A program made the position numbers and the translations under genes. A DNA stretch of 64,000 nt from RUG369 sp050949645 (GTDB lineage: Bacteria > Planctomycetota > Planctomycetia > Pirellulales > Thermoguttaceae). Shown one piece after another: positions 36,601-45,972 of the stretch. How positions within the stretch are numbered: the first letter of the stretch is position 1; each line of letters starts with the position of its first letter. A model generated the notes under the pieces. That model ran no database searches, was not told the origin of the DNA, and saw nothing but the letters and a program-made list of their open reading frames with translations. Location: NCBI GenBank assembly GCA_050949645.1, contig JBMNGC010000001.1, positions 1,054,001-1,118,000 on the forward strand, written 5' to 3'.

Positions 36601-37248
36601 ATGAAACTCTCTGACATCACCCTTAAAAATTTCGTTTTGAGCGAGATCCAGGCAAACTGCTATGTCGTAAACGTAAAGGACCGATCTGATTGTGTTGTTA
36701 TCGATCCAGGGGACGCGCCTTACAAGGTCATCCGACATATGAAGGAAGCAAACCTGACCCCCGCAGCGATCCTCATTACCCACGGTCACTTTGATCATTT
36801 TTGCGGCGTTCCTGAGATTAAAGAAAACTGGCCAAACGTCCCAATCTACATTGGAAAGGGTGATCGACCGAAGCTAGCCAACCCGATTACAAATCTCTCG
36901 ATAGGTTTTGGTCTTTCCTTTTCGACGTCAGAGACTGTCCATGAACTCCAGGATAACGATACGATCGAAGTTGCCGGTCTGACGTTTAAAACGATTGAAG
37001 TACCCGGTCATTCGAGCGGACACGTCGTCTACATTTTAAAGACAGAAGAACGCTCTCTCGCATTCTGCGGCGACGTTATTTTTGCAGGTAGCATTGGCAG
37101 AACAGATTTTCCAGATGGTGATGGAGCCGCTCTTATTCGCAATATCCGTGAGAAAATCCTTACTTTGCCAAGCAATACGCTCCTCTGTACAGGGCACGGC
37201 CCTGTTACGAGCGTTGCCGAAGAAATGCGCAGCAACCCCTTCATATAA
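36601..37248 (+). CDS. Metallo-beta-lactamase-fold hydrolase (glyoxalase II-like)
   Basis: 215 residues. The metal-binding motif HGHFDH gives His61, His63, Asp65 and His66; further ligands are in PGHSSGH (about 136-140) and FAGSIGRTDFPDGDG, and the final His is in CTGHGPV. This set is typical of glyoxalase-II-like hydrolases with two metals. GGAG is 6 nt upstream of the ATG. The substrate is probably a thioester or similar small molecule, but glutathione use cannot be shown. It lies between the LUD protein and the first phosphatase. Confidence 0.9.
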   Translation: MKLSDITLKNFVLSEIQANCYVVNVKDRSDCVVIDPGDAPYKVIRHMKEANLTPAAILITHGHFDHFCGVPEIKENWPNVPIYIGKGDRPKLANPITNLSIGFGLSFSTSETVHELQDNDTIEVAGLTFKTIEVPGHSSGHVVYILKTEERSLAFCGDVIFAGSIGRTDFPDGDGAALIRNIREKILTLPSNTLLCTGHGPVTSVAEEMRSNPFI

Positions 37249-37320
37249 CATGCTTTCCCTCGAAGTTGATTCGCATCGACGTCGCTGACGAGTTGGTTAA
37301 TAGTTGAAAGAATTGCTCGT

Positions 37321-39393
37321 ATGAGAGCGTTACATGCCTTCAGACGATTATTTGAGTTCAGGTCTTTAAAGGATCCGAAGACGCCAATCCAATTCAAATT
37401 TTTGTGTTGGCTTCTCTTCTATGCGTCAGCGGCTTTTGTCGCGTCGTTAATTCTTTCGCTATCCTTTGCGACAATCTCTTCCCATAAAGAGGTGCGTCAG
37501 GTCATCTCCGGTAAGATTTCTGACGCCTATGAACATTCTAGACTTTCGGACGACGCCCTCAAAACGATAAAACGAATAGCGTCCTCCACGGGGCTTCAAC
37601 GCGCGCGCGCATTCTCTTTGACGCTTCAGTCGAATCCGACGATTTTGGTTGACGGCGACTTTGAAACAACGACGATCAATTTGGGTAAGGTCGCAAGAAT
37701 GCTTCGAGTCGATAGAGTTGCCGTTTCGAATGAAAAAGGAATTGTTATAGCGTCATGGCCAAACGCTGAATCAGAAATCGGACGGGATCTCACGGAGGGC
37801 CCCGACGCCCTTAAATACTCGACCCTACTAGCAGATCCGACCAAAGAATTTTCCCTGGAAATTCATTCTAGTAAAGACGCCGGTGATTCTGCATTATATC
37901 AGACGTCCGTTGTTGCGCGACGCGATAGCGGCGGCGTCATCGTATTGTGTTTCCGTGCCGAGGAAGTCGAGGACGCCTATCGACTCGCCAATATGTCCAA
38001 CTACGTCAGTTCCGTCGCTGGCTTTGACGGCTTTCTTTGGGTGTATCATGGGGCTTCTGCAGAAAAAAATAACTCAATAGACGAGAGAGTCTCAAACTCT
38101 TGCTCTGGACAAAGAGAACTCGGAGTCAAACTCCTCATTCCATCTGATACGCTTGAACCGACTATAGCCGAAGACGGCCAGATTTCAGGCCCAAAATTTA
38201 CGACGACGAGCGTGGAAGAGCTTAAAAAATTACCGGTAGACGAGCTGCTAGTACGTCGCCTAACCGACGTCTCTTCAGACAAAGCGGTTCCATATCTCGT
38301 ATTCGCGCAGGATCGAACTCTTTACGAGGGAGGTGAGGTTTATCGCTTTGTCGGCGGTATTTCTCAACACGAGATTCATAAATCAAGGAGATTGTTGGTC
38401 TACCTTCTGGTCTTGGCAAATTTCATCGTCTTCTTCGCCGTTTTTGCTCTGATCTCAAAACAAGTCAAGCATTTGATCGTCGACAGCGTATGTCAGGTGA
38501 ACCATTCTCTTGAGAAAATTACTAACGGCGACCTGAACGAGCGCGTTGCAGTCGACGTCTCAACAGAGTTTGTCGATCTCTCCAACGGCGTCAACGCCAC
38601 GGTTTCGTCCCTTAAACAGGTTGTCAACGAAGTTAAGCGCCGCGTCGAACGAGAACTTCTATTCGCGAAAAAAATTCAGGAAGAAGCCCTCCCCGACCTG
38701 GAGCGTTTGTACTCTGACAGGAATGAATACGACGTCTATGCCCATAACCGACCGATGCGCAGCATTGGCGGCGACATGTACGACTTCTTCTATCTCGATT
38801 CGGATAATATCCTCTTCTATGTCGCCGACGTTTCAGGTCATGGAATCCCTGGCGCGCTCATTATGATGAAAACAATGGCGCTTGTGAAAAACCTCGCGCT
38901 TTCAGGATACCAACTTGAAGAAGTTGTTTCCATCACGAACAATTTTCTGTCGGAAAACAATGATTCCTCGTTTGTAACGGGCTTTTTCTGCATCGTCAAT
39001 CTTCGTTCTGGCGTAATTAAGTACGTCAACGCCGGACATAATAGTCCCTTTATTCGCCAGGGAACGAACAATTTTGTCGAATTTGTACCAGAGATTAATC
39101 TTATTTTAGGAGTCATGCCAGATATTGAGTATGTCAGTCAAACGATCCAACTCGAGCCTGGCGACGAATTTGTCCTTTTCACTGACGGGATTACCGAAGC
39201 GACTACGCCATTGACAGATGATTTCTTTGAAGTCGAACGCGCTCTTGCGACGCTCAACGCGCAACCGGAAGATGCGACGGCTAAGGCAAGCGTTGAAGCT
39301 TTATTTGCTGCAGTGACAGAGTTCACTAATAATGAAGAGCCGTCTGATGACGAAACGATCCTTTATTTTCACTATAGACGAGCGCCAGATTGA
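37321..39393 (+). CDS. Membrane HAMP-SpoIIE/PP2C phosphatase, copy 1 (RsbU-like)
   Basis: 690 residues. An N-terminal transmembrane helix (about 27-50) and a second (about 357-380, LLVYLLVLANFIVFFAVFAL) bracket a roughly 300-residue extracytoplasmic sensor. A HAMP linker (about 380-435, SLEKITNGDLNERVAVDVST) leads to a PP2C-type SpoIIE domain with RSIGGDMYDFF near 480, YVADVSGHGIPGALIMM, VNAGHNSPFI and LFTDGITEA. These carry the metal-binding Asp and Gly positions of the family. Such enzymes dephosphorylate anti-sigma antagonists of the STAS type. No RsbV/RsbW gene is visible nearby. A close paralogue follows 85 bp later. Confidence 0.88.
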   Translation: MRALHAFRRLFEFRSLKDPKTPIQFKFLCWLLFYASAAFVASLILSLSFATISSHKEVRQVISGKISDAYEHSRLSDDALKTIKRIASSTGLQRARAFSLTLQSNPTILVDGDFETTTINLGKVARMLRVDRVAVSNEKGIVIASWPNAESEIGRDLTEGPDALKYSTLLADPTKEFSLEIHSSKDAGDSALYQTSVVARRDSGGVIVLCFRAEEVEDAYRLANMSNYVSSVAGFDGFLWVYHGASAEKNNSIDERVSNSCSGQRELGVKLLIPSDTLEPTIAEDGQISGPKFTTTSVEELKKLPVDELLVRRLTDVSSDKAVPYLVFAQDRTLYEGGEVYRFVGGISQHEIHKSRRLLVYLLVLANFIVFFAVFALISKQVKHLIVDSVCQVNHSLEKITNGDLNERVAVDVSTEFVDLSNGVNATVSSLKQVVNEVKRRVERELLFAKKIQEEALPDLERLYSDRNEYDVYAHNRPMRSIGGDMYDFFYLDSDNILFYVADVSGHGIPGALIMMKTMALVKNLALSGYQLEEVVSITNNFLSENNDSSFVTGFFCIVNLRSGVIKYVNAGHNSPFIRQGTNNFVEFVPEINLILGVMPDIEYVSQTIQLEPGDEFVLFTDGITEATTPLTDDFFEVERALATLNAQPEDATAKASVEALFAAVTEFTNNEEPSDDETILYFHYRRAPD

Positions 39394-39478
39394 CGCAACA
39401 GGGATTTCATAATATCATTTAACATAGTAGAACTGCAATAGTTACCGGCTTTTGTCGGCGGGAATTAAATCTGGGAAA

Positions 39479-41470
39479 ATGACGCAAAAAAAAGAATCTC
39501 TAAAAATCGATTCTGGGAAAAAAACCATTAGATCGATGCGCGAAAAGTTCCTTCGAGGACTGACGATTTGCGCTGCGATTGCGTTCTTGGCTTCCCTAGC
39601 CATTTCCGTCATTCTTGAAGACCATTCTTGTCGCGTTGAAATCAAGCGAGAAATAAATTCCAAAATTGCAGAAAATAAAGAATATCTGCTGAGCATTGAA
39701 AACATGGCGGGACTTTTCAAGCAAAGCAATGTTTTTAACGCTGAAGTCCACGCAATAACCGCCGCGGAACTTGTTCTCAACGATCCTACAATCCTTGACC
39801 CGCATTCCTCCAGACTCGAAGAAATCGCGAAGGAACTCCGGTTTTACTCCATTACGTTCATCTCAGACGATGGAACAATCGACGCCTCTTGGCCGGATAA
39901 TAATGTTGGCGTTAACGTCCGAGCAAACGAAGATTTCAAAGAACTCGCTCTGCGACTTGACTCCACTCTTCCCCAAGTTGTGCCAAATGTCGAAGTCAAT
40001 ACCGATCAGGAAACCGGCGATGCAACTTGCCTAACCGTAACCTCGACTCGTAAGGATACAAAGGGCGTCGTCGTTATTGAACTTCGAGAGTTTTTTAAAT
40101 TATCCCCCGAGCAGCTTGGCGTCGTTGCAAAACCGCTTGACGTGAAAATTAGTCGCAACGGTCGTCTTTGTTACTTCCCAAAACTGCCGCAAAGACAAAC
40201 TGTCAGCTGGTACAAGCCGGTATTTATTGACGGTTTACCAGACCCACACTCTCTGCCGCTTAACGAAACGACAGTGAGATTATTTCAAAGACGTTTAAAT
40301 TTCGTTTACGCAAAGGAAACGTCTTCTGGAGTCTTTGTAGGCTGGGTTCCCTACCGCAACATGTTCATGTCGAATGCGTTCGAATTAGCGCTTATTTGTT
40401 TTTGCAATTTTGTCGTTTTCTTGGCAATCTTTACCCTGGTCTCGTTGTTCGTGCAAAAGCTCTTTGTCGACAGCATTTACAAAATCAACAGGTCACTCGA
40501 TAAGATCACTGCAGGAAATCTCGACGAAAAGGTCGACGTTAGAACCTCAAAGGAATTTGTTGAACTCTCCAACGGGGTTAATACAACGGTCGATTCCCTC
40601 AAGGAGGCTGCGGCGGAAATAAAAAGGATTACGAAAGAAGAACTTTCGCTCGCCGGGAAAATCCAACTTGCCGCGCTGCCTAAACTTGAAGAGATTTACA
40701 CCAAACGAGAGGGTTTTGACGTCTACGCGGAGGCGAGACTCCTTGCCGGCTTGGGCGGCGACATGTACGACTTCTTTTTTGTCGACGAAAGTAACGTTGT
40801 CTTCTATATTGCCGACGTCTCGGGAAGCGGAGTCGCTGCGTCGCTCGTTATGATGAAAACAATGACCCTCGTTAAGAACTTTGCACTGTTAGGTAACGAC
40901 CTCGATACGATAGTTACGCTGTTGAACCGTTACCTAGCCGACGGCAAGGAAGCGCCTTACGTCTCGGGCTTCTTCTGCTCGCTGAACCTCAAGACCTGCG
41001 AATTGAAATATATAGACGCGGGGCATATTCCTCCGATCATTCGCAGACGCGACAGAAATTTTGAAATTGCCGAACCGAAGCGCCAGCTACTCCTTGGGCT
41101 TAGCCCTGATCTCGTTTACTCGAGCGTTTCAACAAAGTTTGAGGTTGGCGACTCAATGCTCTTGTATACCGACGGCTTCCTCAGTTCTCAAATTATGACG
41201 TTCAGAGAATTTTTTGATATATCTAAAACCTTGGAGACGCTTGACGCCGCGCCTTCCGAGTTTGGTTCGCGCGATTACGTGGAAACGTTTTTTGACAGAG
41301 TGTTAAACGTCTCCGGCGCTGCTGCGCCGTCAGACGACGTTGCAGCTCTGTCCTTTCGTTTTCTGTCGCGCAAGATGGAAAAAGACAGACGTTCGCAGGA
41401 GGTGCCGAACAAACCCTCCCACAAAGATCCCGAACGTCCTATCGTATCGTCGCTCTATTCGACAAATTAA
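39479..41470 (+). CDS. Membrane HAMP-SpoIIE/PP2C phosphatase, copy 2
   Basis: 663 residues from ATG 39479 (a TTG at 39452 is in frame). The plan is the same as copy 1: transmembrane helices near 25-45 and 300-325, an extracytoplasmic region between them, HAMP (SLDKITAGNLDEKVDVRTSK), then PP2C with LGGDMYDFFFVDESN near 426, YIADVSGSGVAASLVMM and LLYTDGF. The catalytic metal motif is DVSGSG here against DVSGHG in copy 1. LYTDGFLSS replaces the DGITEA of copy 1. A roughly 30-residue charged tail follows. The sensor regions differ much more than the phosphatase domains, so the two may read different signals into one partner pathway. Confidence 0.88.
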   Translation: MTQKKESLKIDSGKKTIRSMREKFLRGLTICAAIAFLASLAISVILEDHSCRVEIKREINSKIAENKEYLLSIENMAGLFKQSNVFNAEVHAITAAELVLNDPTILDPHSSRLEEIAKELRFYSITFISDDGTIDASWPDNNVGVNVRANEDFKELALRLDSTLPQVVPNVEVNTDQETGDATCLTVTSTRKDTKGVVVIELREFFKLSPEQLGVVAKPLDVKISRNGRLCYFPKLPQRQTVSWYKPVFIDGLPDPHSLPLNETTVRLFQRRLNFVYAKETSSGVFVGWVPYRNMFMSNAFELALICFCNFVVFLAIFTLVSLFVQKLFVDSIYKINRSLDKITAGNLDEKVDVRTSKEFVELSNGVNTTVDSLKEAAAEIKRITKEELSLAGKIQLAALPKLEEIYTKREGFDVYAEARLLAGLGGDMYDFFFVDESNVVFYIADVSGSGVAASLVMMKTMTLVKNFALLGNDLDTIVTLLNRYLADGKEAPYVSGFFCSLNLKTCELKYIDAGHIPPIIRRRDRNFEIAEPKRQLLLGLSPDLVYSSVSTKFEVGDSMLLYTDGFLSSQIMTFREFFDISKTLETLDAAPSEFGSRDYVETFFDRVLNVSGAAAPSDDVAALSFRFLSRKMEKDRRSQEVPNKPSHKDPERPIVSSLYSTN

Positions 41471-41508
41471 CAGAACCATTGTATCGCTCTAACCCAAGAA
41501 AGACCCAT

Positions 41509-43194
41509 ATGGCTCCGCACTTCATTTTTGAAATGAATCGCGTAACAAAGCGATTCGGCGATAAAACTATCCTTCAGAATATCAGCCTTGCCTTTTATTA
41601 CGGCGCGAAAATCGGCGTCGTCGGAGAAAATGGCGCGGGCAAATCTACCTTACTGAAGATCATGGCCGGTATCGATAAGGACTATGACGGCGAAGTCAAA
41701 TTTGTCAAAGGAATGTCGGTCAAGTACGTCGCTCAGGAACCAGAACTTGACCTCGACGCGACCGTTCGCGAGAATTTGATGAAGGCCGTCGCGCCCATTC
41801 AGCAGAAGATTGATCGCTTCAACGAGATATCTGTTCTAATGGGGGAACCTGATCAAGAAGACAACTTCGACAATCTCATAGAAGAGATGGGGCGACTTCA
41901 GGAAGAGATCGACCATCTGGAAGGCTGGGAGCTCGACCATACGATTGACAAAGCTGCCGACGCCCTTGTACTGCCTCCGGACGACGCAATCGTTCGCCAG
42001 CTTTCAGGGGGCGAGCGTCGACGTGTCGCGCTCTGTCAGGCGTTGCTGGAACAACCTGATCTGTTGCTCCTCGACGAACCAACCAACCATCTGGACGCCG
42101 AAACGGTTCAGTGGCTTGAGGGCGCTTTAAGCGACTATCGTGGAACCGTCATCATAGTTACGCACGACCGCTATTTCCTCGACAACATTACAAAATGGAT
42201 TCTTGAAATCGATAATACGCGCGGAATTCCATTTGAAGGCAATTACTCATCCTGGCTCGCCCAGAAAGCCGAAATACTTCGTGTCACCGAAAAACAGGAG
42301 TCCCAGCGCCAGAAGACGCTTAAACGCGAACTTGACTGGATTCAAACTGCGCACAAGGGACGATTGCAGAAAAACCAAGCTCGTATCAAGGCTTATGAAC
42401 AACTCGTTTCCAAGCAAAAGCTCGATCCTAAGAGCGATTCCATCATCCAGATTGCGCCGGGGCCCAGACTTGGAGAAAAGGTTCTTGTCGTCGAAGGACT
42501 CTACAAGAGTTTCCATCAAGGCGATCAGGAAATTAAATTGCTCGACAACGTCTCATTTAACGTTCCACGCGGAGCCGTTGTCGGCGTCATTGGACCGAAC
42601 GGGGTCGGCAAATCGACGCTCTTCAGAATGATTGTCGGCGACGACACGCCTGACAAGGGAACGATCGAACTCGGAGATACTGTTCAGCTCGCTTATGTAG
42701 ACCAGCATCGAGACGAGCTCAATGACGACAATACCGTCTTTGAAGAGATTACCGGTGGTCGCGACCGCATTGAGCTCGGCGATATTGAGATAAACAGTCG
42801 CGCCTACGTTTCGCGCTTTAATTTCCGAGGTACGCAGCAACAACGTCGTGTTGGAGTTTGCTCCGGAGGCGAACGAAACCGTATCCACCTCGCTAAGCTC
42901 CTGCGACGAGGAGGAAACCTGTTGCTGCTCGACGAACCAACCAACGATCTCGACGTCCAAACAATGCGCGTCTTGGAACAGGCGATCAACGAATTCGCGG
43001 GTTGCGTTCTGGTCGTCAGCCACGACCGATTCTTCCTTGATCGAATTTGCACCCATCTCCTCGTTTTTGAGGGCAGAGGCAAAACGCGATGGTTTGAAGG
43101 AAACTTCGCGTCCTACGAAGAAATGATGAAATCAACCGACCCGAACTTCGGCGTTAATCGTCGCGCAAAATATAGAAAGATCCCCGCGCTTTGA
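41509..43194 (+). CDS. ettA: Energy-dependent translational throttle protein EttA (ABC-F)
   Basis: 561 residues from ATG 41509; the frame opens to 41479, but AAGAAAG precedes this start and MAPHFIFEMNRVTKRFG is the EttA beginning. It has two ABC cassettes: first Walker A GENGAGKST at 39-47, LSGGERRRVALCQALL and LLLLDEPTNHLD; second GPNGVGKST, CSGGERNRIHLAKLL and LLLLDEPTNDLD. The interdomain linker has the charged EttA tower/toggle (QESQRQKTLKRELDW). EttA binds the ribosomal E site and gates early elongation by energy state. A strong terminator follows. It may be transcribed with the phosphatase, as it starts 39 bp after it. Confidence 0.93.
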   Translation: MAPHFIFEMNRVTKRFGDKTILQNISLAFYYGAKIGVVGENGAGKSTLLKIMAGIDKDYDGEVKFVKGMSVKYVAQEPELDLDATVRENLMKAVAPIQQKIDRFNEISVLMGEPDQEDNFDNLIEEMGRLQEEIDHLEGWELDHTIDKAADALVLPPDDAIVRQLSGGERRRVALCQALLEQPDLLLLDEPTNHLDAETVQWLEGALSDYRGTVIIVTHDRYFLDNITKWILEIDNTRGIPFEGNYSSWLAQKAEILRVTEKQESQRQKTLKRELDWIQTAHKGRLQKNQARIKAYEQLVSKQKLDPKSDSIIQIAPGPRLGEKVLVVEGLYKSFHQGDQEIKLLDNVSFNVPRGAVVGVIGPNGVGKSTLFRMIVGDDTPDKGTIELGDTVQLAYVDQHRDELNDDNTVFEEITGGRDRIELGDIEINSRAYVSRFNFRGTQQQRRVGVCSGGERNRIHLAKLLRRGGNLLLLDEPTNDLDVQTMRVLEQAINEFAGCVLVVSHDRFFLDRICTHLLVFEGRGKTRWFEGNFASYEEMMKSTDPNFGVNRRAKYRKIPAL

Positions 43195-43220
43195 TCGGCG
43201 CCAGGTTTGGAATAGATAGA

Positions 43221-43262
43221 AAAAGAGTTTTTGGAGGAACAGCTCTCCAAAAACTCTTTTTT
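43221..43262. terminator. Bidirectional terminator after ettA and the tRNA
   Basis: Perfect 16-bp stem (43221-43236 with 43245-43260) around an 8-nt loop, with T-runs on both strands. It can stop ettA transcription (plus) and tRNA-Leu transcription (minus). Confidence 0.92.
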
Positions 43263-43314
43263 TGTACAAAACGCCACTGAAAGGCGAACTCATTCAAAAG
43301 GAGTTCATTTATCA

Positions 43315-43398
43315 TACGGGTAAGAGGATTCGAACCTCCACGAGCTCACGCTCATCAGAACCTAAATCTGACGTGTCTTCCAGTTCCACCATACCCGC
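43315..43398 (-). tRNA. tRNA-Leu (anticodon UAG)
   Basis: 84 nt. The minus strand folds as a class II tRNA: acceptor stem GCGGGTA with TACCCGT (last pair G-U), anticodon arm TCAGA-TTTAGGT-TCTGA with anticodon TAG at 43364-43362, a long variable arm (GAGC paired with GCTC), T arm GGAGG-TTCGAAT-CCTCT, and discriminator A. It decodes CUA and other CUN codons. The CCA end is not encoded (TGA follows), so it needs a CCA-adding enzyme, encoded about 2.6 kb away. Confidence 0.95.
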
Positions 43399-43480
43399 GA
43401 AACACCCAAAAGGTTCGCCTGATTGTATCGGCAATATGCGTCCAGGCAAGGGTAAAAATTATCGCCGTCCAATCTTTGCG

Positions 43481-44239
43481 TCATCTTTTCAGCAAGATCC
43501 AAATTAAAATCCCAACGGCACAGAGGAGAATGAAGGTTAAAAAGACAATCAAATAGATTGCTCCTACGGCTCTTCTTTGACGTTTGCGCAACTCGATGAG
43601 CGAATCGTTTCTATCTGGAAGGGATAAACCGCCCTCCCCTTGGCGCAAAAAATCGCCGCCCGCCTCAAACAAAACAGTTCCGTTCTTCCCGACAATCTGC
43701 GCGGTCTCAGGAAAAACCTGTCCCGCCTCAAGAGGGGTCTTCCATCCAGAGCGCAACACTAGCGCTTTTGGACCAACTCGGCGTTCGTTAATCCACTCCT
43801 TCAGGACGGAACCTTTCGCCGGTCCGTAGCGCTGTCCTTCGGAAGTCGTCACAAACCAGACGACGTTGGGATCGTTCAAAAGATCGCCAGAACTCGGTAG
43901 ATCTTGAGGCGTCACTCGACGTTCGCCCGCCGAACGCGAAGAACCTTCCGTAACCATGCGAATTAGTTCGTTCATGGGATGTTCGGTCCCATGCGCGTTC
44001 GCAGAGTCCGTTCCAAGATCGGGCGTCTTGGTTTTTTCGCTATCTCTCTTCTTTTTACGAACGCTCGTGACCTCCTCCGCAGTAGGTTGTCCGCGATACT
44101 CCTTGTCGTTAATTTCACGCATACTCTGCGTAGGAATTCTCATTTTGACGCGACATTTCGGGCATAGTCCTATCTTACCAGCTAATTCTGCCTTAACATT
44201 TAGCGGATGCCCGTTAGGACAAAAAAAACATATACCCAT
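43481..44239 (-). CDS. Zinc-ribbon GYF_2 membrane protein
   Basis: 252 residues from ATG 44239, with AGGGA 9 nt before it. The N-terminal zinc ribbon is CxxC-type (CPNGHPLNVKAELAGKIGLC then CPKCRVKMRIP). The middle has a GYF_2/DUF4339-like domain: VWFVTTSEGQRYGPAKG and VLRSGWKTPLEAGQVFPE. The C terminus is one transmembrane helix (AIYLIVFLTFILLCAVGILI). The combination of ribbon, GYF_2 and membrane anchor is typical of planctomycetes and implies peptide binding at the cytoplasmic face. No function is assigned. It follows the Gfo/Idh/MocA gene across a terminator. Confidence 0.82.
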   Translation of the reverse strand: MGICFFCPNGHPLNVKAELAGKIGLCPKCRVKMRIPTQSMREINDKEYRGQPTAEEVTSVRKKKRDSEKTKTPDLGTDSANAHGTEHPMNELIRMVTEGSSRSAGERRVTPQDLPSSGDLLNDPNVVWFVTTSEGQRYGPAKGSVLKEWINERRVGPKALVLRSGWKTPLEAGQVFPETAQIVGKNGTVLFEAGGDFLRQGEGGLSLPDRNDSLIELRKRQRRAVGAIYLIVFLTFILLCAVGILIWILLKR

Positions 44240-44351
44240 CGCGTCGTTCCCTGCCTGAAAATCTGCCGACACATCGCAGAGCGACGTCGGAAACTCAGTC
44301 AAAGCTAATTATACGCAAGCGCACTGAAAAAATAAAGTCAAGAATCAAAAA

Positions 44352-44384
44352 AGAGGCGTTGGAAAACAAAGTCTCCAACGTCTC
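44352..44384 (-). terminator. Terminator of the Gfo/Idh/MocA gene
   Basis: 12-bp stem (44352-44363 with 44373-44384, one G-U) followed on the minus strand by TTTTTT. It separates the oxidoreductase from the GYF_2 gene downstream. Confidence 0.8.
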
Positions 44385-44475
44385 TTCCATAATAACCGAC
44401 AAGGGTGAATAACCGACAAGAGCGTCCGCCATTCTTTAATCGATACGGTCTATTCGTACCATAACCGAGGTTGCG

Positions 44476-45633
44476 TTAAATTTGAACCCAACGTTCCTCA
44501 TTGGCGCTCTGAATAACGGCGTCGCAGACCTTTTGAATACGCGCGGCGTCCTTAATCGTCGGAACTGGATAAACTGGCTTCTGACCGGCGACTTCAAGAA
44601 GGAAATCAGCAAGCTGGTTGATGAAGTAATGCTCGTATCCGATAACAGTTCCGGGAACCCAATAATGATCCATATACGGATGTTCGGAGTTCGTAACTAG
44701 AATTCGTTGCCAACCGGTAAGATGGTCTTCGACCTTCTCTCCTGTTTCTGGATCGGCATAGCGGAAGAATTGCAAATACTCGGGCTCTTCAAGGTTAAAG
44801 TAACATGCTCCGTTTTCGCCGTTTATTTCCATCGTATTGAAGTTCTTTCGACCGCGAGCATAGCGAGAGCTTTCAAACACGCCAATCGAGCCGTTCTTAA
44901 AGATAGCCATGAACATGCAGGCGTCGTCGATGGTAATCGGGGTCGTTTCTCCCGTCACTGCATTCTTGCGTTCTTTAAGAAAGATCTCGGTATGCGCGCA
45001 AACGCGCTCGATCTGACCGTTGAGCCATTCGGCGCAGTCAATCGAATGCGCCAGGAGATCGCCTGTCACGCCGCTTCCAGCGACGTTCGCGTCCAAGCGC
45101 CACAAAGACGCGCCGCCAACCGGCACCTTCTTGCTGATCGTGTAGTCCTGGTTGTAGATCGCGCGATAGTGGAAAGGACGACCAATCCGATTCTCGTCAA
45201 CAACCTGTTTGAAGAGCGCAACCGCTGGATTGCGGCGATAACAGAAGGAGACGGCGGTCGGAACGCCGGCTTTCTCGACGGCGTCGACCATCTCTTCTGC
45301 TTCAGCATAAGACATAGCGAGCGGTTTCTCGCAAATAATCATTTTGCCTGCCTCCGCGGCGGCAACGACCATGTCTCGGTGAAGGAAGTTCGGAGTAACG
45401 ACGTCGACGATATCAATTTCGGGATCTGCGACGACGGCGCGCCAATCGGTTTCATAATTATCGTATCCCCACGTCTGCTGGAATTTCTTAAGCGACTCTA
45501 CATTACGTGCGACGCAGGTCTTCAGGTTTAGTTTATAGGGCAAATCAAAAAAACGTCCAACCTGATTAAACGCGTTCGAATGGGTTCGTCCCATAAAACC
45601 CGTTCCCAACATAGCTACATTCAACGTTTTCAT
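44476..45633 (-). CDS. Cytoplasmic Gfo/Idh/MocA-family oxidoreductase
   Basis: 385 residues, no signal peptide. The Rossmann motif is VAMLGTGFMGRTHSNAFNQ at 7-25; IICEKPLAMS carries the conserved EKP; the C-terminal fold has DLLAHSIDCAEWLNGQIERV, with the catalytic His position. AAGGAC lies 8 nt before the ATG. The family oxidises sugars, inositols and their derivatives with NAD(P). Unlike the exported member at 15.4 kb this one is intracellular. The stretch HYFINQLADFLLEVAGQKPVYPVP at the C terminus is like those of sugar-dehydrogenase members. Substrate unknown. Confidence 0.9.
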   Translation of the reverse strand: MKTLNVAMLGTGFMGRTHSNAFNQVGRFFDLPYKLNLKTCVARNVESLKKFQQTWGYDNYETDWRAVVADPEIDIVDVVTPNFLHRDMVVAAAEAGKMIICEKPLAMSYAEAEEMVDAVEKAGVPTAVSFCYRRNPAVALFKQVVDENRIGRPFHYRAIYNQDYTISKKVPVGGASLWRLDANVAGSGVTGDLLAHSIDCAEWLNGQIERVCAHTEIFLKERKNAVTGETTPITIDDACMFMAIFKNGSIGVFESSRYARGRKNFNTMEINGENGACYFNLEEPEYLQFFRYADPETGEKVEDHLTGWQRILVTNSEHPYMDHYWVPGTVIGYEHYFINQLADFLLEVAGQKPVYPVPTIKDAARIQKVCDAVIQSANEERWVQI

Positions 45634-45972
45634 AAAAGACAGTCCTTCTGCTCACAAGTCGGTGGTAAAACACAATCGGCGTTATAGCTAAACTCAACGC
45701 ATTCGCGTCCACAAATTGCCGTTATTCGGCAATGTTGTGAAACAAGCTTCCGCATTAGGATACAAAAAGCCAGACCGAATTACAAGCTCTTCCTGTTTTT
45801 TCATCTCTGAATATCTGTTTTTCTCAACCGCCATCATTGGGTTAAAAAAGCTTGCAATGCAACCGTCTTCTTCAACCGAGACTTGTCGATAAACACCTTT
45901 GTCCTATAATCAGCGACGCATGCGTCTCGGTAGCTTTGTAAACGTCCATTTATTGCGAGCGGAAAGTAAAGA
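45634..45972. other. Intergenic region between the oxidoreductase and the cca-like gene
   Basis: 339 bp with no gene. The only clear element is a strong plus-strand promoter at 45883-45910. No RNA or operator palindrome was recognised. Confidence 0.5.
45883..45910 (+). promoter_or_regulatory. Promoter for the cca-like gene
   Basis: TTGTCG at 45883-45888, a 16-nt spacer and a perfect TATAAT at 45905-45910. The hexamers and spacing are identical to those before uxaC. Confidence 0.65.
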
